Shown: in pieces, positions 1 to 6,269 of the stretch
Layout of the letters: the number at the start of each line of letters is the position of its first letter
Numbering within the stretch: position 1 is the stretch's first letter
NCBI GenBank assembly: GCA_002509325.1
Contig: DADO01000245.1
Coordinates: 1 to 11,487 of the forward strand
Direction of reading: 5' to 3'
Length of the DNA stretch: 11,487 nucleotides
DNA from: Methanosarcina sp. UBA402
GTDB lineage: Archaea; Halobacteriota; Methanosarcinia; Methanosarcinales; Methanosarcinaceae
Notes under the pieces: generated by a model
Seen by the model: the letters and a program-made list of their open reading frames with translations, nothing else
Told to the model about the DNA's origin: nothing
Databases searched by the model: none
Translations under genes and position numbers: made by a program

Positions 1-17
1 ATCTCCAAAACCCTATC

Positions 18-91
18 GGCGTGATCAACCGCAAACATTTTCAAAAAAAGTTTGATCAAAATCCCCTAGCAGCGGTTGCGGCCCAACGGTT
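18..91 (-). repeat. Dispersed 74-bp repeat, left inverted copy
   Basis: Read on the minus strand, this stretch matches positions 6270-6343 at 72 of 74 bases by eye. It contains the same TGATCAAAC / T-run / GTTTG hairpin core that is repeated in the block at 6299-6480. It lies downstream of the geranylgeranyl reductase gene, beyond its terminator. The two copies are in opposite orientation about 6.2 kb apart. I infer that it is one member of a repeat family dispersed in intergenic spacers of this genome; nothing in it looks coding. Confidence 0.85.
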
Positions 92-97
92 GACGGA

Positions 98-138
98 AAA
101 TGAAAAAATAAAAGTAGAAGGTGCCTGGGTTTCCAGGC
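98..138 (-). terminator. Hairpin plus T-rich tract after geranylgeranyl reductase
   Basis: One base after the TAA stop of the reductase, the minus strand has a perfect 6-bp stem GCCTGG/CCAGGC (123-138) with a 4-nt loop, followed by a T-rich tract with runs of four to six T. This fits a transcription terminator for the lipid gene pair. The stem is short, but the T tract would serve in an archaeon even without it. Confidence 0.7.
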
Positions 139-139
139 G

Positions 140-1363
140 TTACATTTTATTTTTTGCTACTTCTTTTGCGGCATCCTTGAAGAGTACTCGGAGGTCCCAG
201 AGGAGTTTTTTATTGGCTTTAAAGAGAGCCTGCAGCAGGTCAAAGAGGTTCATTCTCTCGAATTTTACATCTCTCAGGGAATGAGCAAGAGAATTCAGAT
301 CTTCGTCGCTTAGGTTGATAAAGCAATTCTTTACGACGAGGCTCATGTCGATTTCGTGCCCTATGGTTTCTCTCCACCGTTTCTCATAGCCTTCTTCAAG
401 TTTCTGGAGGGAGACGTCCCCTGCGGATATAGCTGCATATGCAGCTTCTCCTGCTAGCTTTCCTGCATCCATTGCATTAAGGATTCCACCGCCTGTGATC
501 GGGTCAGCCTGGCGGGCAGCGTCACCAATTAGCATCAGCCCGTTAGCGGAAGTTTTCTCAATGCTGCCCGAAACCGGAACTCCTCCAAAAACCATCTCGA
601 TTATCCTGGCATCGGGAAATTTCTTTTCCAGAAACCTATTAAGGTAGTCTACAGGTCTTGGTTTGAATTTTCCAGTCCTGCTCCCGAGAAGTCCAATCCC
701 TATATTGGCTTTGCCTTCGCCTTTTGGAAAGATCCATAAATAGCCGCCAGGTGCAATTTCATTTCCAACGTAAAAATCGCAGTGATCCTGGTCTATATTA
801 ACTCCAGTTACCAGGTACTGGGTGCAGGTCTCTATGTCACTCGGCTTTAAGGACGTATCTATACCTGCCCATCTGCCTACTTTTGACTCAATTCCGTCAG
901 CCCCTATAACTACTTTGGCATGAACATCATATTCTTTTCCGAGATGCATAAGCCTGGCCCCTTTGACGAAATCGTCTTCAATTATCAAGCCAGTTGCTCT
1001 AGTTTTTACTCTCACTTCTGCCCCGGCTTTGGCAGCATGTTCTGCAAGAGCCCGGTCAAACACCTTTCTCTCAAGGACGTAGCCTACTTCTCCTCCAGAG
1101 ATTTCTTCTGCCATCTCTATTCTTGTACCGTCCGGGGCATAAATATGGGAAGCTTTAAGGTCAGCGCAAATCCATCTCTTGTCAATTTCCACGTGTTTTT
1201 TGAGGTGTTCTTTGCTCACGCCTTCTGCACAGCGTACCGGATCACCTATCTCCTGGCGTTTCTCGATCAAAAGTACATCAAGTCCCTTTTCAGCTGCTGT
1301 CCTGGCGGCAATGGAACCTGCAGGACCTGCTCCTATTACTAAAACATCGTACCTGTCCTTCAT
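140..1363 (-). CDS. Geranylgeranyl reductase (archaeal lipid chain saturation), FAD-dependent
   Basis: This flavoprotein should saturate the double bonds of the geranylgeranyl chains of archaeal membrane lipids such as digeranylgeranylglyceryl phosphate, with electrons from the ferredoxin encoded just upstream. The 407-residue product has an N-terminal FAD Rossmann motif GAGPAG (residues 11-16), the family signature around Cys45 (VRCAEGVS), and a second FAD motif GDAARQADPITGGG late in the chain. I chose the ATG at 1363, not the upstream ATG that opens the same frame, because a GAGGT ribosome site precedes it and it overlaps the ferredoxin stop in an ATGA, which implies translational coupling. 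From memory, the M. acetivorans pair MA1484/MA1485 was shown to fully reduce archaeal lipids when expressed in E. coli; this looks like the orthologous pair. No membrane segment is evident; the family is membrane-associated. Confidence 0.92.
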   Translation of the reverse strand: MKDRYDVLVIGAGPAGSIAARTAAEKGLDVLLIEKRQEIGDPVRCAEGVSKEHLKKHVEIDKRWICADLKASHIYAPDGTRIEMAEEISGGEVGYVLERKVFDRALAEHAAKAGAEVRVKTRATGLIIEDDFVKGARLMHLGKEYDVHAKVVIGADGIESKVGRWAGIDTSLKPSDIETCTQYLVTGVNIDQDHCDFYVGNEIAPGGYLWIFPKGEGKANIGIGLLGSRTGKFKPRPVDYLNRFLEKKFPDARIIEMVFGGVPVSGSIEKTSANGLMLIGDAARQADPITGGGILNAMDAGKLAGEAAYAAISAGDVSLQKLEEGYEKRWRETIGHEIDMSLVVKNCFINLSDEDLNSLAHSLRDVKFERMNLFDLLQALFKANKKLLWDLRVLFKDAAKEVAKNKM

Positions 1364-1536
1364 TTCATTACCTCTATTGCTCCTACAGGGCAGATGCGAT
1401 CGCATATACCACATGCAACGCACGTACTTTCATCTGCTTCAACCCAGGTCTCTACAAGTTCTAGTGCTCCCTTAGGGCAGACTCCCACACAGGCTCCACA
1501 GTACCCACATTTATATCTGTTTATCTTGATGCTCAC
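1360..1536 (-). CDS. 2[4Fe-4S] ferredoxin, electron donor to geranylgeranyl reductase
   Basis: The 58-residue protein carries two complete C-x2-C-x2-C-x3-C cluster motifs (Cys10/13/16/20 and Cys39/42/45/49), the first and second each followed by Pro, as in bacterial-type dicluster ferredoxins. The start is the GTG at 1536: an ACAGGTGA ribosome site sits just upstream and the protein then begins close to the first cluster. The same frame is open back to an ATG at 1644, but that would add a non-ferredoxin leader of 36 residues. Its TGA stop overlaps the reductase start by 4 nt. The cytoplasmic role inferred from this coupling is to pass low-potential electrons to the FAD of the reductase. Confidence 0.9.
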   Translation of the reverse strand: MSIKINRYKCGYCGACVGVCPKGALELVETWVEADESTCVACGICDRICPVGAIEVMK

Positions 1537-1604
1537 TAGCTCACCTGTAACTTTTAAAGGCAAATTATGATATTTAACCAGCAGATATTCCTTTCTTGCA
1601 AATA

Positions 1605-1647
1605 AATATGGCATTGACTGAAAAGCATGACAGTATAATGCCATATT
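1605..1647. promoter_or_regulatory. Perfect 11-bp inverted repeat over the ferredoxin/GGR promoter region
   Basis: AATATGGCATT (1605-1615) is repeated perfectly inverted at 1637-1647, with an inner ACTG/CAGT pair, giving a long dyad. On the minus strand a TATA-like ATATTTATTTG spans about 1599-1609, overlapping one arm, and would place a transcript start about 40 nt before the ferredoxin GTG. This is the geometry of a repressor operator, or alternatively of an RNA hairpin. Inference only. Confidence 0.4.
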
Positions 1648-2091
1648 GTTTCTACTGATGACTTCACTAGAGTCCTGAAAGTTCTTTTTTAATTATTATA
1701 TTATTAAAATTCTATTTTTCTGCCAATAAATATTTTCAACTTTCAAAGGACATTTTTTATCTCTAAACTCTTCATCAGGATGATCAGGTCCTGATTCAGA
1801 TTTCTCAATTTAATATAGTTACTTTTTCGAATAGTTTTCACAATTAATGTATTTATCCAGTTAAAGTTATTGGCTCTATTGAACCAATGTGTTCGGTATA
1901 AAAATTTCTTCCAGTTAATTTTCTTTCTAATATAAATATTCTGTATTACAACACAATAAATTATATTTTTGCCTTTTAAGAAATATTGCCATGCTTTCAT
2001 TTTTAAAAAGGTAACAGAGTTAAAAGTTGCTTAAAATCCCAATAAGCAGTCTTAATTTTATAAATTTATTGCCCAAGAAGAGCAGAAGAGC
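1648..2091. other. AT-rich spacer between tes and ferredoxin, no convincing gene
   Basis: Very AT-rich. An 85-codon frame is open on the minus strand (1743-2000) but its ATG has no ribosome site and its composition (rich in Asn, Ile, Lys) is what AT-rich noncoding DNA gives; I recognise nothing in it. A weak hairpin GCTTA/TAAGC at 2029-2047 followed by short T runs on the minus strand could end the tes transcript. Confidence 0.5.
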
Positions 2092-3654
2092 TCAAGCTAC
2101 TCTTTTTTCCTGATTTTCCAGGGATTTCTTCTCAAACTCCATATTCTCAAACTCCATATTTTCAAACTCCATATTCTCAAACTCCATATTTTTTCTATAT
2201 TGTTTTGAATATCTTGTCTCTATTCCTTCTCTGTGAAAATTATTATAAGTACAGAAAGGAATGACTCTGCCATCAGGGGTAGTATAGTGAATACCGCAAT
2301 GTTCAACCTTTTCCAGATCCATGTTGTAGAGATCCTGAAAGTGCATAGCTCCGAGGAAAAGTGCTTTTCTATGGAAATGAGCAGCCTGTATTCTTGTACC
2401 ATTTTTTAGAAAGTTTCTTATCAGAGAGACTATGTTAAGATTCCTTGGGCTTTTTGCCTCATCGATGTAGCGTGGGATCTGATAAAGGACTTTTGCAAGT
2501 TTCGTCACATTAGAACCCTGCCCCTTAAATTCTGGAGTAACGTTCTCAAGGAACTCAAGGAACCCTTCCACATCCACAAACTCATTTATCGGAATTAATC
2601 TTCCCTCTTTTTCAAAGATATAAGTGGCAGCTCCACAGAGGGGGTGCACCGTGAATTCGGGAAGAGGAACCTTTCGCACCGCAGTCACGAATCGGATGAT
2701 GGGAACTGCAGCAGATGCAGGATACCAGGCTTCACTGGGAATTTCTCCCTCGGTTTGCTCTTCCAGGAGCGCTACAAGATCAGGAATTGTTATTCTCTGT
2801 TCATTGCGCAGGGCCTGATCAATACGGCCTGTGAACGCTACTGGTTGGAAGTTTACCCCTCTCACTACGTCTCCATTCCTCACCGCAAAACGGACAATAT
2901 TTCCAACCTGGTGATCATTAACACCTTTTATTAGGGTGGGCACGAGCACAACACTATCCAGGCCGGACTGCCTGCAGTTCTCAAGAACTTTTTGTTTTAC
3001 AGGAAAGGCATTAAATCCCCGGGTCGCCCTGTATGGTTCCTCGGAGACTCCATCAAAGGATAAGTACACCGTGTGTAGCCCTGCGTTCTTCAAGGCTTCA
3101 CAGTACTCCCGACTTTTTGCGAGCCTGATTCCATTAGTTGCAATTTGTACCTGTGAAAATCCAAATTTCCGGGCTGTCTCAATAATTTTAGGAAGGTCTT
3201 CCCGAACAGTAGGCTCTCCTCCTGCAAACTGGACAGCATAGCAAGGAACAGGTTTTTGATTTCGAAGAGTCAAAATCATTTCCTGGATCTGTTCAAAGTC
3301 TGGTTCATATACAAACCCACTTGCTTTGGAATTAGCGAAACATACCGGGCAACTGAGATTGCAACGATTAGTGACGTCGATATTTGCAAGCAAAGTCCCG
3401 GTTTTGTGCTTAGAGCAAATTCCGCAGTCCCAGGGACAGCCATGGGAAGAAAGAATCGAATCATTGGTAACTCCGCTGCCGACATAAGAATAGCGTCTGA
3501 ACCTATCGTAGAGTTTGCTATCCGACCAGTAGATTTCCACAAAAGTTCCGTGTTCAGGACAATTTTTTTTCAGCATAATCCTGCCATTTTCTTCAAACAA
3601 AGTGGAATGAAGAACTTTTTTGCATTCTGGACAAACAGATGAAATTTGTCTCAT
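2092..3654 (-). CDS. tes: Radical SAM tetraether lipid synthase (GDGT synthase, Tes)
   Basis: Tes joins the methyl ends of the phytanyl chains of two archaeol-type diether lipids to give the membrane-spanning tetraether (GDGT); homologs are MJ0619 and, from memory, M. acetivorans MA1486. The 520-residue protein has an N-terminal rubredoxin-like set of cysteines (Cys8, Cys11, Cys32), a C-x3-C-x2-C at 73-80, the radical SAM C-x3-C-x2-C at 98-105 (CNLSCPVC), and the SAM-binding GGEP at 145-148; a further Cys pair lies near residues 454-468 (HCGIHY, PFCTYNN). Several Fe-S clusters are therefore expected, as known for the family. The ATG at 3654 has GGTG 5 nt upstream. The C-terminus carries four NMEFE repeats (489-508), which I do not know from the family. 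The gene is about 550 bp upstream of ferredoxin/GGR, whose saturated lipids are its substrates. Confidence 0.9.
   Translation of the reverse strand: MRQISSVCPECKKVLHSTLFEENGRIMLKKNCPEHGTFVEIYWSDSKLYDRFRRYSYVGSGVTNDSILSSHGCPWDCGICSKHKTGTLLANIDVTNRCNLSCPVCFANSKASGFVYEPDFEQIQEMILTLRNQKPVPCYAVQFAGGEPTVREDLPKIIETARKFGFSQVQIATNGIRLAKSREYCEALKNAGLHTVYLSFDGVSEEPYRATRGFNAFPVKQKVLENCRQSGLDSVVLVPTLIKGVNDHQVGNIVRFAVRNGDVVRGVNFQPVAFTGRIDQALRNEQRITIPDLVALLEEQTEGEIPSEAWYPASAAVPIIRFVTAVRKVPLPEFTVHPLCGAATYIFEKEGRLIPINEFVDVEGFLEFLENVTPEFKGQGSNVTKLAKVLYQIPRYIDEAKSPRNLNIVSLIRNFLKNGTRIQAAHFHRKALFLGAMHFQDLYNMDLEKVEHCGIHYTTPDGRVIPFCTYNNFHREGIETRYSKQYRKNMEFENMEFENMEFENMEFEKKSLENQEKRVA
2131..2190 (-). repeat. Four exact-length 15-bp tandem repeats inside the 3' end of tes
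   Basis: The unit CTCAAACTCCATATT (plus strand) occurs four times head to tail, with a single C/T difference in the third copy. It encodes NMEFE four times at residues 489-508 of Tes, in frame, just before the 12-residue end KKSLENQEKRVA. Confidence 0.95.
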
Positions 3655-3777
3655 TCATACACCTTGCATACATTATTGATAAATAATGACTCTTCGCTGT
3701 TTTTTAGGGTTGAAATTAATTGTTCAGTTGGGAAGCAACCTCCCCAGAAAGATAAACATTGATTTTGAATGTGATTT

Positions 3778-3806
3778 CCTATAATATCTTTTTTAAATAT
3801 TATGGG
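3778..3806. promoter_or_regulatory. Inverted repeat over a candidate tes TATA box
   Basis: CCTATAATAT and ATATTATGGG pair over 10 positions (one T-G wobble) around an A/T core. On the minus strand the core contains TATTTAAAAA, a good archaeal TATA element, about 130 nt before the tes ATG. A protein bound here would block TBP, so this is a candidate operator; the tetR product encoded upstream is a possible ligand. The long leader is a weakness of the promoter call. Confidence 0.35.
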
Positions 3807-3872
3807 AGTTTCATTTTCATTCAGGAAATGACTATAAATCACCCAGTTGAAATAGTAAAGAGCCTAACTAAT

Positions 3873-3893
3873 CAGGTTTTTTGAAAAAACCTG
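3873..3893. promoter_or_regulatory. Perfect 10-1-10 palindrome between tetR and tes
   Basis: CAGGTTTTTT, one central base, then AAAAAACCTG: a perfect 21-bp palindrome 40 nt after the tetR stop and about 220 nt before tes. It could be a terminator hairpin for tetR, although no T tract follows its right arm on the minus strand, or an operator. TetR proteins bind palindromes of about this size. Confidence 0.45.
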
Positions 3894-3933
3894 TTCCTTC
3901 TCAAGGAAATTCTGTTCATACCCATGTTTAGTT

Positions 3934-4545
3934 CTATACATTTCTTTTTACAATATTCTCTGCCAGAAGATCAATAAAAAAATCCATAATCTCCGGAAAA
4001 TCCTCTTTCTCAATTTCATTCCTGAAACGCATGAGATAAAGAACCGCGTATGTGGTTTCAGCAAGAATCCTAGTGTTTTTATCTATCAGAAGACCAGCAT
4101 CTGCCCACTCTTCAAAAAAAGGCAAAATCATTTCCACATTTTCTCTACGAATATTTTTAATTTTTTCCTCAGAAGACCGGGAAATTGTCAGCCCAAGACG
4201 TTCTTCCTCAATGAAAACCTTTCTCCAGATAGGGTGTTTATTCACAATATTCAGCACATAATAAAGATAAGCCCTTACCGCTTTATCAGGTTCCGTCCTG
4301 TATTTAAGAAAGGAATTTTCGAGTAAACTGTCCTTTAGAGCTTCTCTCTCTTCCTTAAAGATCTGTAGAAATAGGTCCTCTTTACTGTTAAAAAAAGAAT
4401 AAAAAGAACTTTTTGCAATTCCCAGGTCTTTGGTAAGATCTTCAATGCTTGTTTTTTTGACTCCGTATCTTGCAAAGCAATCTTTGCCCTGGTCTATGAT
4501 TTTCCTTCTTATTATCTCTCTTTCTTCATCTGTAAAAGATCTCAT
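3934..4545 (-). CDS. TetR/AcrR-family transcriptional regulator
   Basis: The 203-residue protein has the classic TetR N-terminal helix-turn-helix at about residues 12-59: CFARYGVKKTSIEDLTKDLG followed by IAKSSFYSFFNSKEDLF, with the conserved Gly28, Thr32, Tyr49 and Lys55 positions. The rest is a helical ligand/dimer domain with no recognisable ligand signature (for example YYVLNIVNKHPIWRKVFIEEERLG near 94-120). A strong GAGGAG ribosome site precedes the ATG. The length is normal for the family. It lies upstream of tes in the same orientation, 279 nt apart, and palindromes occur at both its own start region and before tes, so autoregulation and control of tes are plausible but unproven. The ligand cannot be told from sequence. 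Confidence 0.9.
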   Translation of the reverse strand: MRSFTDEEREIIRRKIIDQGKDCFARYGVKKTSIEDLTKDLGIAKSSFYSFFNSKEDLFLQIFKEEREALKDSLLENSFLKYRTEPDKAVRAYLYYVLNIVNKHPIWRKVFIEEERLGLTISRSSEEKIKNIRRENVEMILPFFEEWADAGLLIDKNTRILAETTYAVLYLMRFRNEIEKEDFPEIMDFFIDLLAENIVKRNV

Positions 4546-4572
4546 AGGTCTCCTCTGAAAATAGCTCTCTCA

Positions 4573-4597
4573 GATTTCATTGACTCTGAAATATCTT
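4573..4597. promoter_or_regulatory. Imperfect dyad just upstream of tetR
   Basis: ATTTCA and TGAAAT face each other across 7 bases about 30-50 nt upstream of the tetR ATG. A second palindrome, CAATGAATCATTG, lies at 4631-4643. Both contain the half-site TCATTG. Such paired half-sites upstream of a tetR gene are typical of autoregulatory operators; inference from position and symmetry only. Confidence 0.35.
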
Positions 4598-4630
4598 AAC
4601 TTCTCTATTCAAGAGCTAAACTATTAATCT

Positions 4631-4643
4631 CAATGAATCATTG
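4631..4643. promoter_or_regulatory. 13-bp perfect palindrome upstream of tetR
   Basis: CAATGA-A-TCATTG is a perfect 6-1-6 palindrome, about 90 nt upstream of the tetR start, sharing TCATTG with the dyad nearer the gene. It is a candidate second TetR operator. Confidence 0.35.
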
Positions 4644-4706
4644 GGTTTTCTATTCACAGCTTAATATGAATATTGTTTATTTAAGCTTTTGGTTGTTCGG
4701 GGTTAC

Positions 4707-4873
4707 ATGGCTAATATTACAAGGATCAAATGTTCAGTATGACAAGTGATTGCATGTTTGTGCAAAGAATGCAAGTCAGCTCCAGTTACACTAAGATTCA
4801 GAACAAAAAGGACCTGAAAACTACTTTACGAGTACTTGAGAACAATATCAACCAGATAATAGAGGACAAATAG
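4707..4873 (+). pseudogene. Decayed small cysteine-rich (zinc-ribbon-like) protein gene
   Basis: From the ATG at 4707 the frame reads MANITRIKCSV, hits a TGA at 4740-4742, then continues QVIACLCKECKSAPVTLRF. Near the five-A run around 4803-4807 the sensible reading shifts by one base into KKDLKTTLRVLENNINQII and ends at a TAG at 4871-4873. Restoring one A and replacing the TGA codon by Cys or another sense codon would give a protein of about 55 residues with a cysteine-rich head (C, C-x-C-x2-C) and a helical tail. The second frame alone is also open from an ATG at 4730 (47 codons) with AAGGATC before it, so a short intact product is the alternative. I do not recognise the family. UGA recoding is not expected in Methanosarcina, where UAG (pyrrolysine) is the recoded codon. 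Confidence 0.45.
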
Positions 4874-4890
4874 CTTTTTGGATAGAAAAA

Positions 4891-4924
4891 TTAGTTAATA
4901 AGCTTAATTAGTCAATAAGCTTAT
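4891..4924. repeat. Two 17-bp tandem units
   Basis: TTAGTTAATAAGCTTAA is followed directly by TTAGTCAATAAGCTTAT, two differences in 17. Each unit contains the palindrome TAAGCTTA. The second unit runs into the left arm of the inverted repeat at 4918-4934. Confidence 0.6.
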
Positions 4925-5058
4925 CCCAAAACTCAAAATTTGCTTCTTTAAATCATGTATTTGTGAGTAGTCAACCGAGTTTCTGAGCACAAAAAATAAA
5001 CAAAAAATAATCCTGAAACTTTTAATAATCAAGAATTGAATGGGTTTTGGGATGAGCT
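4918..5058. mobile_element. Possible short non-autonomous element (17-bp terminal inverted repeats)
   Basis: AGCTTATCCCAAAACTC (4918-4934) matches the reverse complement of 5042-5058 at 15 of 17 positions. The 107 bp between hold no gene. The size and structure suit a miniature inverted-repeat element or an insertion-sequence remnant, but no clear target duplication is visible and I do not know the parent element. Confidence 0.3.
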
Positions 5059-5069
5059 CAATATTAATT

Positions 5070-5099
5070 TAGACAAATGTATGTTAGACAAATGTATGT
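5070..5099. repeat. 15-bp perfect tandem duplication after cofC
   Basis: TAGACAAATGTATGT occurs twice, head to tail, about 25 nt beyond the cofC stop. Probably a replication-slippage product; it might influence the 3' end of the cofC transcript. Confidence 0.7.
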
Positions 5100-5124
5100 A
5101 ATTTTGATCAAACAGGAGGATTTT

Positions 5125-5751
5125 TTAAAGAGGAATCAGCCCAACCCTTCCTCTGCTAACTTCGAGGTTGAACCTTCGGTTAATGTAATCTTTTGCAGGT
5201 CCTTTTCCATGTATGAGAAGTTCTACCAGGTCTTCTGGTTCATCAATATCTATGCCTGCAAAGAAGGAGTCATATATCTCAAAATTCTGTCCGGAATCAA
5301 CTACAATTGAACAATGAGTCAGAAAACTCGAACCATAATACCTCACTCTATAGTTAGAGGGGTTATTTATAAAAAGGGCATTGGTACCTCCACCTTTTCC
5401 AGGAACAATACAGATATCTTTTTTAGTCGAAGTTATCTCTTTTACATGCTTAGGAGAAAGAAGGGGAAGGTCAGCCATGACGATCAAAACCGGCTCCTCA
5501 GCCTTCTCAAGATACCGGTTAAGAGCCTCATTCAGGTCACTCTTATCCAGAAGGACGTTGGCTTTACTCATATTCTCAAGCCCGTATATCGAAGGGCTGA
5601 GAATGTCAATTGTTTTTATTCCCGCTTCCAGAAGGATGTCTATTACCTGATTCAGCATCAGTTCCACAAACTCTTCTCTCTCTTCCTGGCTCAGGACAGG
5701 AGATAATCTGGATTTTGCACAGGTTTTTTTATAAGGGATTACGGTTTTCAT
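5125..5751 (-). CDS. cofC: 2-phospho-L-lactate guanylyltransferase (F420 biosynthesis)
   Basis: CofC uses GTP and 2-phospho-L-lactate to make lactyl-(2)-diphospho-(5')-guanosine, which CofD then transfers to FO in F420 assembly. The 208-residue protein is of normal length and shows the nucleotidyltransferase features: N-terminal PYKKTCAKSRLSPVL (residues 6-20, with the phosphate-binding Lys/Ser/Arg), MADLPLLSP with the metal-ligand Asp94, PGKGGGTNALF (117-127), and the C-terminal DIDEPEDL acidic motif. A strong CAGGAG ribosome site lies close to the ATG. The M. mazei protein has a known crystal structure (from memory). The gene is in the same orientation as the cofG/cofH operon but lies about 730 bp beyond it, behind repeats and transposon debris, and seems to have its own promoter. 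Confidence 0.93.
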   Translation of the reverse strand: MKTVIPYKKTCAKSRLSPVLSQEEREEFVELMLNQVIDILLEAGIKTIDILSPSIYGLENMSKANVLLDKSDLNEALNRYLEKAEEPVLIVMADLPLLSPKHVKEITSTKKDICIVPGKGGGTNALFINNPSNYRVRYYGSSFLTHCSIVVDSGQNFEIYDSFFAGIDIDEPEDLVELLIHGKGPAKDYINRRFNLEVSRGRVGLIPL

Positions 5752-5816
5752 CTGGACTCCTGAAAATATAAGTTGGGATATAAATAGACATAAATATTAA
5801 ACTTAATTCACTGGAA

Positions 5817-5829
5817 TTTATATAATTTA
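5817..5829 (-). promoter_or_regulatory. Candidate TATA box for cofC
   Basis: On the minus strand AAATTATATAAAT lies about 70 nt before the cofC ATG, giving an expected start site about 45 nt before the gene. A second AT-rich TTTATATC near 5776-5784 is too close to the ribosome site to serve well. The box abuts the transposon remnant, which may have altered the natural upstream region. Confidence 0.4.
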
Positions 5830-5835
5830 TATTAC

Positions 5836-6170
5836 GAAGCGTAAAACGCCCAGGTCTTCAGCCTGGGGGATATACGTGTCAACTTCTCCAATATACTTTT
5901 CGTTATGCTTTGGCTTCATATAGGCCATCGAATAATGTAATATTAGACATAGGGTTAGCGAGAACCAAGTAATTTTTATTAAAGAGTTCACCATCAGGCT
6001 CAGTAGGTCGTAGAAAACCCTTCGACTCTAGCTTGTTACTATGTAAAGCCGAAACGAGCGAAAGAGCGAGAATCATACGGACGGCTCAGCCGGAATTAAA
6101 GCCTTTGGAGATGCCGATGGGCATCTGTGAATTAGGAAGCCGCTCAGTCTTTAGCTCAGGGGTAGTTCAC
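5836..6170 (+). mobile_element. IS200/IS605-family remnant with both ends
   Basis: The left end follows TTAC (5832-5835), the kind of tetranucleotide target used by this family, and has the subterminal hairpin CCCAGG-TCTTCAG-CCTGGG (5849-5867). The right end resembles the family's tnpB 3' end and guide-RNA region, with GAAGCCGCTCAGTCTTTAG followed by a terminal GTAGTTCAC. There are no terminal inverted repeats, as expected. At about 335 bp, most of tnpB is missing and no tnpA is present, so it is not autonomous. The right-end stem is poorly paired, suggesting decay. It could also be a short passenger that was mobilised by a full copy elsewhere. Confidence 0.65.
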
Positions 6171-6176
6171 AATTAA
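5973..6176 (+). pseudogene. tnpB: C-terminal remnant of TnpB (RNA-guided nuclease of IS200/IS605)
   Basis: The frame is open after a TAA at 5970 and ends with a TAA at 6174-6176. It reads CKAETSERARIIRTAQPELK followed by PLEMPMG, which resembles the end of TnpB proteins (an acidic/Gln-Pro-Glu-Leu stretch followed by P-x-E-x-P just before the 3' end that doubles as guide RNA). Only about 67 codons of an expected 370-400 remain; the RuvC catalytic core and zinc finger are absent and no start codon is evident. It is therefore inactive as a protein. The identification rests on motif recall. Confidence 0.55.
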
Positions 6177-6269
6177 TTGCTTACTTTAATTACTTTAGAT
6201 CGTTAACCGCACTGAATTAGGCAAATAGAAAGTCATTAGCTTTTCAAATTCCACCCTCCAGAACACTGC

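Noticed and set aside
1364..1423. Upstream extension of the geranylgeranyl reductase
   Set aside because: The extra residues lie inside the ferredoxin gene, and the ATG at 1363 has both a ribosome site and the coupling overlap.
1743..2000. 85-codon minus-strand frame in the tes-ferredoxin spacer
   Set aside because: No ribosome site, composition dictated by AT-rich DNA, and no family recognised.
3651..3842. 63-codon minus-strand frame ending in an ATGA overlap with tes
   Set aside because: It has no ribosome site or recognisable motif and runs through a candidate promoter with palindromic AT-rich DNA. The overlap alone is weak support.
4740..4742. TGA as a selenocysteine codon in the small cysteine-rich gene
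   Set aside because: Methanosarcina is not known to use selenocysteine, and a second disruption (frameshift) in the same gene favours decay.
5077..5310. Plus-strand frame over the 3' end of cofC
   Set aside because: It lies opposite a clear gene and its sequence is not protein-like; the AGGAGG nearby is not placed before its start.
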